The notes under the pieces: model-generated | What the model was told of the DNA's origin: nothing | Databases searched by the model: none | What the model saw: only the letters and a program-made list of their open reading frames with translations | Origin: Acidimicrobiaceae bacterium | GTDB taxonomy: Bacteria; Actinomycetota; Acidimicrobiia; Acidimicrobiales; RAAP-2 | Assembly: GCA_003133665.1 (NCBI GenBank) | Contig: PKYK01000066.1 | Location: forward strand, 1 to 32,804 | Reading direction: 5' to 3' | Length of the DNA stretch: 32,804 nucleotides | Shown here: positions 14,694 through 22,186 of the stretch, piece by piece | Layout: each line of letters opens with the position of its first letter | Numbering within the stretch: the first letter of the stretch is position 1 | Program-made: the position numbers and the translations under genes

Positions 14694-16318
14694 TGGAGAC
14701 ACCGTTCGCGATCACGCTTGACGTCGGTTCGAGTCGCGCCAACCACACCGGCTCATGGCGCGTCGAACGGCCGGTCTACGTTGACCGGCTGCCGCCGTGC
14801 AACAACGCCTGCCCGGCGGGCGAGAATATCCAGGGCTGGCTCTACGAGGCCGAGACCGGTGACTACGAATCGGCGTGGCGAAATTTGGTCGAGGACAATC
14901 CGTTCCCCGCCGTCATGGGTCGGATCTGCTTTCACCCGTGTGAGACGGCGTGCAACCGCGGACAGCTCGATGAGGCGGTCGGCATCAACGCCGTGGAGCG
15001 CTTCATGGGCGACCTCGCGATCGAGCGCGGCTGGTCCCTGCCCGCGGCGGGCCCCGACACCGGCAAACGGATCCTCGTGGTCGGTGCCGGTCCCGCGGGG
15101 CTGAGCGCCACGTACCACCTGCGCCGGCTCGGCCACCAGGTCCGACTGGTGGACTCGGCGAAGAGACTCGGTGGCATGATGCGCTACGGCATTCCCGCCT
15201 ACCGGCTTCCCAGGGATGTGCTGGACGCCGAGATCGCGCGCATCGTCGACATGGGGGTTGAGGTCGAACTCGACCACAACGTCCAGGACATCGAACTCGA
15301 GCGCCGTGAGGGCGGCTTCGACGCCGTGTTTCTCGCCGTCGGCGCCCAACTGGGACGGCGCGTCAACATTCCGGCGGGCGACTCCTCGCGAGTCATCGAC
15401 GCGGTCTCGTTCCTCAACCGGGTCGCCTCGGACGATCCGCCGATGCTCGGACGCCGAGTCGTCGTCTACGGCGGCGGCGACACCGCGCTCGACGCCGCCC
15501 GGACCGCCCGCCGTCTCGGCGCCACGGATGCGGTCATCGTCTACCGGCGCAACCGTGAACACATGCCCGCCCACGGCGAGGAACTCGAGCAGGCGCTCGG
15601 CGAAGGCGTCACCATGCGATGGCTCTCGACGGTCGACCGTCTCGATGGCGACAAGCTGGTGCTCGAGACCATGCGCCTCAACGAGAGTGGCTTCCCCGAG
15701 CCGACCGGTGAGTTCGAGGAGTTGGGCGCCGACTCCCTGGTGCTCGCGCTCGGCCAGGACACCGACCTTTCGCTGCTGAGCCAGGCGTCGGGAGTGGTCG
15801 TGGACGACGGCGTCGTCGAGGTATTGCCGACCATGATGACCGGCGAGAGCGGCGTCTTCGCCGGTGGCGACGCGGTGCCGGCCGATCGAACGGCGACGGT
15901 GGCGATCGGGCACGGAAAGCGCGCCGCCCGCGGCATCAATGCCTACGTTCTCGGAGGCGCCAGTGCCGACGGCGAACGGAACGAACTGGCCACGTTCGAC
16001 CGGCTCAACACGTGGTACTACTCGGACGCGCCGCGAACGCGGCGTCCCGAGCTCGAACGGGCCCGGCGCATCAGCACCTTCGACGAGGTTGTCGGGGGAC
16101 TCAACGAGGAGAATGCCCTCTTCGAAGCCCGTCGTTGCCTTTCGTGCGGCAACTGCTTCGAGTGCGACAACTGCTTCGGGGTCTGTCCTGACAACGCGGT
16201 GATCAAGCTCGGTCCATCGATGCGCTACGAGTTCGACTACGACTTCTGCAAGGGGTGCGGAATCTGCGTGAAGGAATGCCCCTGCGGCGCAATCGAAATG
16301 GTTCCCGAGATAATCTGA
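14693..16318 (+). CDS. GltD-like FAD/NAD(P) oxidoreductase fused to a C-terminal ferredoxin domain
   Basis: This 541-residue protein has three parts. An N-terminal cluster-binding region as in glutamate-synthase small subunits has C36, C40, C79, C83 and C87. The flavoprotein core has FAD motif VVGAGPAGLSATYHLRRLG at about 129-147 and NAD(P) motif YGGGDTALDAARTARRLG. The C-terminal ferredoxin domain contains CLSCGNCFECDNCFGVCP and CKGCGICVKECPCGAIE. It replaces the usual small delta subunit and could move electrons between the oxidoreductase, ferredoxin and NAD(P)H. The ATG at 14693 overlaps the porB stop. The frame is open further upstream but lies over porB. This is the last gene of the operon. 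Confidence 0.87.
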   Translation: METPFAITLDVGSSRANHTGSWRVERPVYVDRLPPCNNACPAGENIQGWLYEAETGDYESAWRNLVEDNPFPAVMGRICFHPCETACNRGQLDEAVGINAVERFMGDLAIERGWSLPAAGPDTGKRILVVGAGPAGLSATYHLRRLGHQVRLVDSAKRLGGMMRYGIPAYRLPRDVLDAEIARIVDMGVEVELDHNVQDIELERREGGFDAVFLAVGAQLGRRVNIPAGDSSRVIDAVSFLNRVASDDPPMLGRRVVVYGGGDTALDAARTARRLGATDAVIVYRRNREHMPAHGEELEQALGEGVTMRWLSTVDRLDGDKLVLETMRLNESGFPEPTGEFEELGADSLVLALGQDTDLSLLSQASGVVVDDGVVEVLPTMMTGESGVFAGGDAVPADRTATVAIGHGKRAARGINAYVLGGASADGERNELATFDRLNTWYYSDAPRTRRPELERARRISTFDEVVGGLNEENALFEARRCLSCGNCFECDNCFGVCPDNAVIKLGPSMRYEFDYDFCKGCGICVKECPCGAIEMVPEII

Positions 16319-16442
16319 GTCGCCGTCTCGCACATCGACCTATTCGTGAGGCGAAGTCGCCGGCCCTGTTAGCGACGTGGCCCCGACGGCGGCGCGGACG
16401 CGAGCGTTCGTACCCGAGTCCGGTCGGTCGATCACCAGCCGA

Positions 16443-17195
16443 TCAGCGCGCGGTGTAGCCGCCGTCGACGACGTGCTGCGAACCAGTGATGAAACTGGCC
16501 TTGTCCGACAGCAAGAACAACACCAGATTGGCGACTTCGCCCGATGTGCCGAGTCGTCCGATCGGGTGCAGCCCGACGATCTCGTCGAGGGCCTCCTTCG
16601 GCAGTCCCGCCAGGAGCGGCGTGTCGATGTAGCCGGGGTGCACCGAGTTGATTCGTACTCCTTGGCCGGCGTAGGCGAGTGCGGCGGCCTTGGTCATTCC
16701 GGCGATGCCGTGCTTGGCGGCGACGTACGGCGCGGCGCTGGCGTCACCCACGAGGCCGAGGATCGAGGAGGTGTTGACGATCGAGCCTCCGCCGGCCTTC
16801 AGCATCTCGGGTATCTCGAAGCGCATGCCGTAGAAGACGGAGTGGAGATTGACGTCCATCAACTGGAGGTAGCCCTCGATGTCAATGTCGGCCAGTGGTC
16901 CGAGCGGGCCGCCGATGCCGGCATTGTTGAGCGCCAGGTTCAGTGCCCCGTACTGGGCGACCGCCATGTCGACTGCCGCCCGGACGTCGTCGGGCTTGGC
17001 GACGTTGCCCTCGAACGCGACGGCCGAGCCACCCGACGAGGTGATCTCATCGGCAACTTCCTGCGCCACCTTGAGGCTGATGTCGTTGACCACGACGTTG
17101 GCCCCCTTGGCGCCCAGGGCGAGCGCGACCGCCCTGCCTATTCCCGAACCACCTCCGGTTACCAACGCGGTCTTGCCTTTGAACTGCTTCGCCAT
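16443..17195 (-). CDS. Short-chain dehydrogenase/reductase
   Basis: This 250-residue classical SDR has the cofactor motif VTGGGSGIGRA near residue 12, D62-like acidic residues after the second strand, LNNAGIGG, and the catalytic set S-S in NTSSILGL, then Y-V-A-A-K. It ends with the common SFITGSQHVVDGGYTAR. It uses NAD(H) or NADP(H) to interconvert an alcohol and a ketone; the substrate is unknown. Start ATG 17195 is favoured by GGAGGAG located 6 bases upstream; a further in-frame ATG exists at 17210. It converges with the oxidoreductase operon, with 124 bases between stops and no clear terminator. Confidence 0.88.
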   Translation of the reverse strand: MAKQFKGKTALVTGGGSGIGRAVALALGAKGANVVVNDISLKVAQEVADEITSSGGSAVAFEGNVAKPDDVRAAVDMAVAQYGALNLALNNAGIGGPLGPLADIDIEGYLQLMDVNLHSVFYGMRFEIPEMLKAGGGSIVNTSSILGLVGDASAAPYVAAKHGIAGMTKAAALAYAGQGVRINSVHPGYIDTPLLAGLPKEALDEIVGLHPIGRLGTSGEVANLVLFLLSDKASFITGSQHVVDGGYTAR

Positions 17196-17431
17196 GTCCG
17201 ACTCCTCCATTGTTGGCCTTCGCAACCAACTTACGGTCGGTCTCGACATGCGTCCAATCCTCCCCAACCAACGACCGTGCGGTCTTGCGACCCGCGGTGC
17301 GCGTCGTGTTCACCTATCGCGACTCGGCGCGGGCCGGGACCTCGCCCGCGGCGTCGAGAAGGCCAACGACTTGACCCTCGGATCGTTCCCGGTCGCTTCC
17401 TTCGCATGAACCGGGGCGGAGGTGCCTGGCG

Positions 17432-18364
17432 TCAGGGTCCTTCGGCGACCGAGGGTGGCGCTGACTGGCTGCTGCCCGGCTGCCAGTAGGGCGCGGGGGT
17501 GGTGATGCGGGGGAGCGAGCTGCTGACCTCGCCGAATCGGCCGTCGGGTGACTGCCACGACGAGTACGCCCTATCAATTTCGCTGCGCGTTCGCGCGACG
17601 AAGTTCCACCACATCTGGATTGGCTCGGGGAACGGCTCGCCGCCGATCAAGACGGCTCGCGCTGGATTGCGAACGTCGACGCCGATCTCATCGAGACCCT
17701 CGTGCAGGTATCCGAGTTTGCCCGGTTCGAGCGTGATGCCGTTGACGGCGACGTGGCCCTCGAGAAGGATGAGGGCGTATTCGAAGTCGGTGCGCAGCGG
17801 AAGCGACGTTGACCCGTGCAGTGACAGGTCAACGCCGACGAGCGCAGTGTCGTGTCGGGCTGGACTGACCAGCCCTTTGAAGTCACCCACGAGGACGGTC
17901 GAGACGACACCGCCCGCGTCGCTCGTCGGAAGCGCCGCGTGGTGTTCGAACGCCGGAGGTCCTTCGCGAGTCTCCTCGGGCAGGGCGATCCACAGCTGGA
18001 GACCCTGGAGGGTGCCGCGGTAGTGACCGGTGGCCTCTTCGGCGTGCGCGACACCCCGTCCGGCGGTCATCAAGTTGAGTTGACCCGGTGTGATGACCTG
18101 CTCGGATCCGAGACTGTCGCGGTGCAGGGCCTCACCGTCGATCAGCCACGTGACGGTCTGGAGTCCGATGTGAGGGTGCGGACCGATATCCAAGCCCCAC
18201 CTCTCCGTCACGTCGACCGGACCCATGTGGTCGGCGAAACACCAGGCGCCGACCGTTCGTCGACCCTTTCGCGGAAGGGCGCGACGCACGTCGATGTCAC
18301 CGACCCGGGCGCGGCGACTCACACTGACTTCGAGGTGGGGCTCTGTCAGACCACTGTTTTCCAC
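17432..18364 (-). CDS. Pirin-family protein
   Basis: This 310-residue bicupin matches pirins, with DHMGPVDV and then IGPHPHIGLQTVTWLIDGEA. GRGVAHAEEA supplies the remaining metal-binding His and Glu of the N-terminal cupin. A pirin C-terminal cupin follows around 180-260, and a PEPIQMWWNFVAR block is typical of the family. Pirins bind Fe and act as quercetinases or redox-sensing regulators. The start is a GTG at 18364 with GAGG about 10 bases upstream. A Ser/Pro-rich tail of about 25 residues closes the protein. About 220 bases separate it from the SDR start, with no gene seen there. Confidence 0.88.
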   Translation of the reverse strand: MENSGLTEPHLEVSVSRRARVGDIDVRRALPRKGRRTVGAWCFADHMGPVDVTERWGLDIGPHPHIGLQTVTWLIDGEALHRDSLGSEQVITPGQLNLMTAGRGVAHAEEATGHYRGTLQGLQLWIALPEETREGPPAFEHHAALPTSDAGGVVSTVLVGDFKGLVSPARHDTALVGVDLSLHGSTSLPLRTDFEYALILLEGHVAVNGITLEPGKLGYLHEGLDEIGVDVRNPARAVLIGGEPFPEPIQMWWNFVARTRSEIDRAYSSWQSPDGRFGEVSSSLPRITTPAPYWQPGSSQSAPPSVAEGP

Positions 18365-18463
18365 TCGGGTACCTCGTCATTGAGTTGTCGTGGTTCGATC
18401 GTGAGGTTGGACGCCGCAACGAGTCTCATCATCACGGTACGCGAAGCGGATGCCCGGAGGGCA

Positions 18464-18499
18464 GCAAAACACCCCTTCGGCCTGGGCCGAAGGGGTGTT
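18464..18499 (-). terminator. Rho-independent terminator after the small membrane protein gene
   Basis: A 15-bp perfect inverted repeat (18468-18482 with 18485-18499; core ACACCCCTTCGGCC) is followed, on the minus strand, by TTTTGCTG. It lies just 14 bases past the stop at 18514, so it ends that transcript and separates it from the pirin gene. Confidence 0.8.
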
Positions 18500-18513
18500 C
18501 GCCGAAAACCCAA

Positions 18514-19062
18514 TCAAATGACGACTTCGGGATCAACCTTTCGGTAGTGACGAAGCCCGAGCAGCGTGAGAAGCAACATCAGGACCGCCAGAATGAAGCA
18601 CGCGATCATCGACCAGAAGGCGATGGTGGCGAAGACCGAGAAGGCGTACGCGGTCAGCAACGTGCTGCGCAGCATGGTCCCTTGGAACATCGTCTGCACC
18701 GACGCCGCGAGAGTCTTATTCGACGGATCGGCCATCGACTTCGCGCTCAACTGCGAGTAGGTGAGTCCTCCGCCAATCTCGTTGAGGTGCACCGCGATGA
18801 AGTGGTCGGCGTACACCTCGGCTTCTTGTCCGGTGAGCAGTTCCTGGCCGGCATACGGCGTCAGGAACGGCTTGATCTGCGGCGACGCCAATTCGGGAGA
18901 GCCCTTGGCCGGGAAGTAGATCTTCTGCGCGGCCATCTGAGAGTGCACGGTGGAACTGGCGAAACTGTAGCCCCACATCAGCAACCCCCCGGCGACGACG
19001 AGCGCCACCGTGAGGAGAGCACCCACCCAAGATAGTAAATAGTCAAATGTCCTGCGCCGCAT
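18514..19062 (-). CDS. Small membrane protein with two membrane segments
   Basis: This 182-residue protein has one membrane helix near the N terminus (WVGALLTVALVVAGGLLMWG, about 12-31) and one near the C terminus (about 142-168, with FWSMIACFILAVLMLLLTLL). An extracytoplasmic domain of about 105 residues lies between, including KIYFPAKGSPEL. Similar small actinobacterial membrane proteins are known only as hypotheticals; I do not recognise a function. GAAAGGA lies 7 bases before the ATG. It is a single-gene unit with its own terminator. The A/T-rich region 19063-19227 upstream probably holds its promoter (a TATACG is present). Confidence 0.75.
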   Translation of the reverse strand: MRRRTFDYLLSWVGALLTVALVVAGGLLMWGYSFASSTVHSQMAAQKIYFPAKGSPELASPQIKPFLTPYAGQELLTGQEAEVYADHFIAVHLNEIGGGLTYSQLSAKSMADPSNKTLAASVQTMFQGTMLRSTLLTAYAFSVFATIAFWSMIACFILAVLMLLLTLLGLRHYRKVDPEVVI

Positions 19063-19227
19063 TTAGAATCCTTTCACTGGCGTTGGTTTCAGTTTGCCAG
19101 CGTATAACAAAGGTGCTCTAGAGACGAAAGTCACAAGGTTCTTGGGACCTATCAGTTGAGTTTCCGTCGAAGTTATTTCGAATTGGTATGAAGTTCATTC
19201 GACAAATCAATGAACCTAAACACCGGG

Positions 19228-19932
19228 TTATCGACCTCGTTCGTCGTCCAGTGTGAGTCCCAATCGTACGAGGTATCCGAGGCCCATGACCGCGCCTTCG
19301 CAGCCGATTCGTTCGAGTGCGGCGACGTCGCGATCGTCGCGGACACCACCGGCGGCGACCACCCGGATGCCACTGGCGCAGACGAGCTCATAGAGAGCGA
19401 GGTCGGGGCCACGCATCGTCCCGTCGCGCTCGATGGCGGTGACGTGAAGACGCGTCACGCCCGCCTCCACACAACGTTCCAATGCTTCGGCAACGTCCAG
19501 ACCCGACGAGGCGAGCCACCCCCGCACGGCGATCTGACCATCGCGAACATCCAAGGCCACCACCAACTGTCCTCCGAGGGCATCGACGAAGGACCGCAGG
19601 GCAGTCGGCTCGGCCCAGACGGCCGTGCCGACGATGACGCGCGACGCCCCCGCGGCCAATGCGGAGCGGGCACTGTCAATCGAGCGGATTCCGCCCGAAA
19701 CCTGGAGGGCGATACCGTCGGCCACTCCCACGCAACGGCGAACGACCTCAGTGCGCAACGTCCCTTGTCGGGCGCCTTCGAGGTCCACGACGTGGATGAG
19801 CTCCGGAGCCGTCGCTACGATTCTCCCCATGAACTCCTCGATGGGCTGGCGAAAGAGGACCTGGTCGTAGTCGCCCTGTTCGAGGCGCACGGCGTAGTCG
19901 CCGAGGAGATCGATGGCGGGGATCAGTTGCAT
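19228..19932 (-). CDS. hisA: ProFAR isomerase (histidine biosynthesis)
   Basis: This 234-residue TIM barrel catalyses isomerisation of ProFAR to PRFAR. It opens with MQLIPAIDLLGDYAVRL (catalytic Asp at position 8), contains IHVVDLEGARQG and SGGIRS, and has the second catalytic Asp in VVALDVRDGQ. Phosphate-binding AAGGVRD lies near the end. The ATG at 19932 starts the family's usual first strand; the frame stays open upstream into the opposite gene. It is divergent from the TrpR-like regulator with 30 bases between start codons, so expression is likely co-regulated with the rest of the pathway. It might also serve as PriA, since trpF is not visible here, but that cannot be decided. Confidence 0.92.
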   Translation of the reverse strand: MQLIPAIDLLGDYAVRLEQGDYDQVLFRQPIEEFMGRIVATAPELIHVVDLEGARQGTLRTEVVRRCVGVADGIALQVSGGIRSIDSARSALAAGASRVIVGTAVWAEPTALRSFVDALGGQLVVALDVRDGQIAVRGWLASSGLDVAEALERCVEAGVTRLHVTAIERDGTMRGPDLALYELVCASGIRVVAAGGVRDDRDVAALERIGCEGAVMGLGYLVRLGLTLDDERGR

Positions 19933-19956
19933 AGTAGCGTTGTAGCATGCTACCAT
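19927..19956 (+). promoter_or_regulatory. Candidate promoter for the his operon (leaderless start)
   Basis: TTGCAT (19927-19932) and TACCAT (19951-19956) are spaced by 18 bases and would start transcription at about the A of the ATG at 19963. That would make the regulator mRNA leaderless, consistent with the absence of a ribosome-binding site there. The palindrome at 19942-19953 sits between and over these elements. Confidence 0.45.
19942..19953. promoter_or_regulatory. Palindromic candidate operator for the TrpR-like his regulator
   Basis: GTAGCATGCTAC is a perfect 12-base palindrome centred between the hisA and regulator starts (9 bases from each). A further GTAGC half-site occurs at 19934-19938. 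Because the whole divergent gap is only 30 bases, a repressor bound here could block both transcripts. Confidence 0.5.
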
Positions 19957-19962
19957 ATTCGC

Positions 19963-20277
19963 ATGACCAGTGGCAAAGTAATCCCCGCCGAGAGTAGTCC
20001 CGAGACCGTGAGCCGTTTCGACGAGCTCGTCGCCGCCTTCGTGCGTCTGCGAGAGCCCGAGAAGGTGGCCGCGTTCCTGCGAGATCTCTGTACGACGAAC
20101 GAGTTGGACGCGATGGGCCAGCGCCTGCAGGTCGCGCGGCTCGTCGACGAGGCAGTTCCCTATCAGGAGATCTCGCGTCGCACCGGGGCCTCGACGGCCA
20201 CCGTGACGCGTGTCGCTCATTGGCTGCGCTACGGCGAGGGTGGCTACGCCACCGTCTTGAAGCGAGGTCGCCGATGA
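19963..20277 (+). CDS. TrpR/YerC-YecD-family regulator
   Basis: This 104-residue protein matches the TrpR-like YerC/YecD family. The helical core (LREPEKVAAFLRDLCTTNEL at 27-46) precedes a helix-turn-helix (YQEISRRTGASTATVTRVAHWL at about 68-89) and the ending RYGEGGYATVLKR. TrpR itself binds tryptophan as co-repressor. Members in other bacteria have been proposed to regulate histidine genes (HisR), and the position here as first gene of the his operon supports the same role. The ligand could be histidine. The gene ends in an ATGA overlap with hisG. No ribosome-binding site is evident, suggesting leaderless translation. Confidence 0.85.
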   Translation: MTSGKVIPAESSPETVSRFDELVAAFVRLREPEKVAAFLRDLCTTNELDAMGQRLQVARLVDEAVPYQEISRRTGASTATVTRVAHWLRYGEGGYATVLKRGRR

Positions 20278-21131
20278 ACCGCCGTCTCTCCATGGCGCTG
20301 CCCTCGAAGGGTCGTCTCCGCGAACCATCGTGGTCGCTCCTCGAAGCCAGCGGCGTCGATCCGCAAGAACCGGGCGAGCGGGTCCTCCAGGCCCACTGCC
20401 GCAACGCCGACATCGATCTGCTGTTCGTGCGCGCCGACGACGTTCCCGAGTACGTCCAGGACGGCGTGGTGGACTGCGGGATCACGGGTCTCGATTTGAT
20501 CTACGAGCGCGACTGCGACGTCGAAGTGTTGCTGCGACTCGGCTTTGGCACGTGTTCGTTGCAGGCCGCCGTATCGGCCGAGGACAGCGCGACCCGTTTC
20601 GAGGACCTCGAAGGCCGTCGCATCGCGACCTCGCACCCACGCATCGCGGCGAGGATCCTCGCCGAGCGCGGGATCAACGCCGAGATCGTGCGGGTGGCGG
20701 GATCCGTCGAGATCTCACCTCGCCTCGGTCTGGCCGACGCGATCATCGACCTCGTCTCGACGGGAAGCACGCTGCGCACCAATGGCCTCCGGTCGATCGG
20801 CACGTTGTTCGAGTCCGAAGCGGTGCTGGTCGGGCGGACGGGTTCGACGGACCTCGAAGCCCGTCGGACCCTCACGATGGTCCTGGGGTCGGTCATCAAC
20901 GCCCGCGCGAACCGTTACCTGTTGCTCAATGTCGCCAAGGAGCGCCTCGCCGAGGTGACGGCCGTCTTGCCGACCAAGGGTTCGCCCACGGTCATCGATC
21001 TGGCGACGCCGGGTGTGGTGGCGGTGCACGCGCTCGTGCCGGCCGCCGACATCTGGTCGCTGCTGCCGAAGTTGGAAGCCTGCGGCGCGAGTTCGATCCT
21101 CACGCTGCCCGTAGAACGGATGGTGCGATGA
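20274..21131 (+). CDS. hisG: ATP phosphoribosyltransferase, long form
   Basis: This 285-residue enzyme catalyses the first step, joining ATP and PRPP. It begins LSMALPSKGRLREPSW and has the family signature SVEISPRLGLADAIIDLVST followed by GSTLRTNG. Its length and the C-terminal segment (from about residue 212, VAKERLAEVTAVLP then ALVPAADIWSLLPKLEACGA) show the long HisG form with an ACT-like regulatory domain. HisZ is therefore not needed and histidine feedback is expected. ATG 20274 overlaps the regulator stop by ATGA; its own stop overlaps the hisD start. Confidence 0.93.
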   Translation: MNRRLSMALPSKGRLREPSWSLLEASGVDPQEPGERVLQAHCRNADIDLLFVRADDVPEYVQDGVVDCGITGLDLIYERDCDVEVLLRLGFGTCSLQAAVSAEDSATRFEDLEGRRIATSHPRIAARILAERGINAEIVRVAGSVEISPRLGLADAIIDLVSTGSTLRTNGLRSIGTLFESEAVLVGRTGSTDLEARRTLTMVLGSVINARANRYLLLNVAKERLAEVTAVLPTKGSPTVIDLATPGVVAVHALVPAADIWSLLPKLEACGASSILTLPVERMVR

Positions 21132-22186
21132 GCAGTCCCGTGAAGACCGACCGACCGTTTGCGATCGAGGACATCGTCCGCGATGTCCGCGAACGCGGCG
21201 ACGCGGCAGTGGTGGAGTGGTCGCAGCGTCTCGATGGCACGACCGCCACCAGGCCCGAGCGGGCTGTCGCCTACGGCGACATTCCAACGGCCGCCGTGCT
21301 GGCGGCGGCGGAGTCAGTGCGCGTCTGGCACGCCGCGCAGCGCCCGAGTGATCTGATACTGGAGGTGTCACCCGGGGTGACCCTCGAGCGTCGCTGGACG
21401 CCGCTGCGCTCTGTTGGCGTGTACGTGCCCAAGGGTCTCGTGTCGTCACTCATCATGGGCGCGGTGCCCGCCCAGGTCGCGGGTGTCGAACGGATCGTCG
21501 TGTGCACGCCGCCCAGTGGCGCCGCCGCCGTGGCCGCCGCCGCGGCGCTGCTCGGCATCGACGAGGTGTGGGCCATCGGAGGCGCGCAGGCCATCGCCGC
21601 GATGGCGTACGGAACCGAGTCGATCGCGCCGGTGGACAAGATCGTGGGTCCCGGTGGTGGTGCCGTGAACACGGCCAAGTTGCTCGTGAGTCGTGACGTG
21701 GCGATCGACCTGCCCGCCGGCCCCAGCGAGATCGTCGTCGTGGCCGACGACGGCGTGGACGAGAGACTGATTCAACAAGAGCTCGACGCCCAGATGGAGC
21801 ACGGACCCGATTCGCGTGCATTCGTGGTTCGCGTCGGCGACGATCTCGAGGCGGCCCTCGCCGAAGTCGAGGGCTACGCCGCCGAACACGTGGCCCTGCT
21901 CGGCGAGCGTGCCGAGTCGCTGGCCGGACGCATTCGCAACGCGGGGGCGGTCTTCGTTGGTCCGTACTCGCCGGTGCCCGCAGGTGACTACGCCACCGGC
22001 GGCAACCACGTGTTGCCGACCGGCGGATGGTCGAGGTCGACGGGCGGCCTCGGTCTCGAAGCCTTCATGAAGACGGTCACGGTGCAGCGCGTCACCAAGG
22101 AGGGGCTCGAGCGCCTGGCGCCGACGATTGAGGCGCTGGCCGAACTCGAGGGCATGCCCAAGCACAAGGCCACGGCCCGACGATGA
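21128..22186 (+). CDS. hisD: Histidinol dehydrogenase, unusually short
   Basis: The protein catalyses the last two steps, histidinol to histidine, using NAD and Zn. At 352 residues it is shorter than the usual about 430. Compared with E. coli HisD, the Zn ligands and catalytic pair appear conserved: Q222 and H225 (AQMEHGPD), E253-H254 (AAEHVAL), D287 (GDYATGGNH) and H346 (MPKHKA). The IDLPAGPSE signature is present. The N terminus is cut back and several loops are trimmed (VYVPKGLVSS instead of a longer PGG loop; GPGGGAVNTAK where GPGN is usual). ATG overlaps hisG by four bases. It should be functional but divergent. Confidence 0.88.
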   Translation: MSSPVKTDRPFAIEDIVRDVRERGDAAVVEWSQRLDGTTATRPERAVAYGDIPTAAVLAAAESVRVWHAAQRPSDLILEVSPGVTLERRWTPLRSVGVYVPKGLVSSLIMGAVPAQVAGVERIVVCTPPSGAAAVAAAAALLGIDEVWAIGGAQAIAAMAYGTESIAPVDKIVGPGGGAVNTAKLLVSRDVAIDLPAGPSEIVVVADDGVDERLIQQELDAQMEHGPDSRAFVVRVGDDLEAALAEVEGYAAEHVALLGERAESLAGRIRNAGAVFVGPYSPVPAGDYATGGNHVLPTGGWSRSTGGLGLEAFMKTVTVQRVTKEGLERLAPTIEALAELEGMPKHKATARR

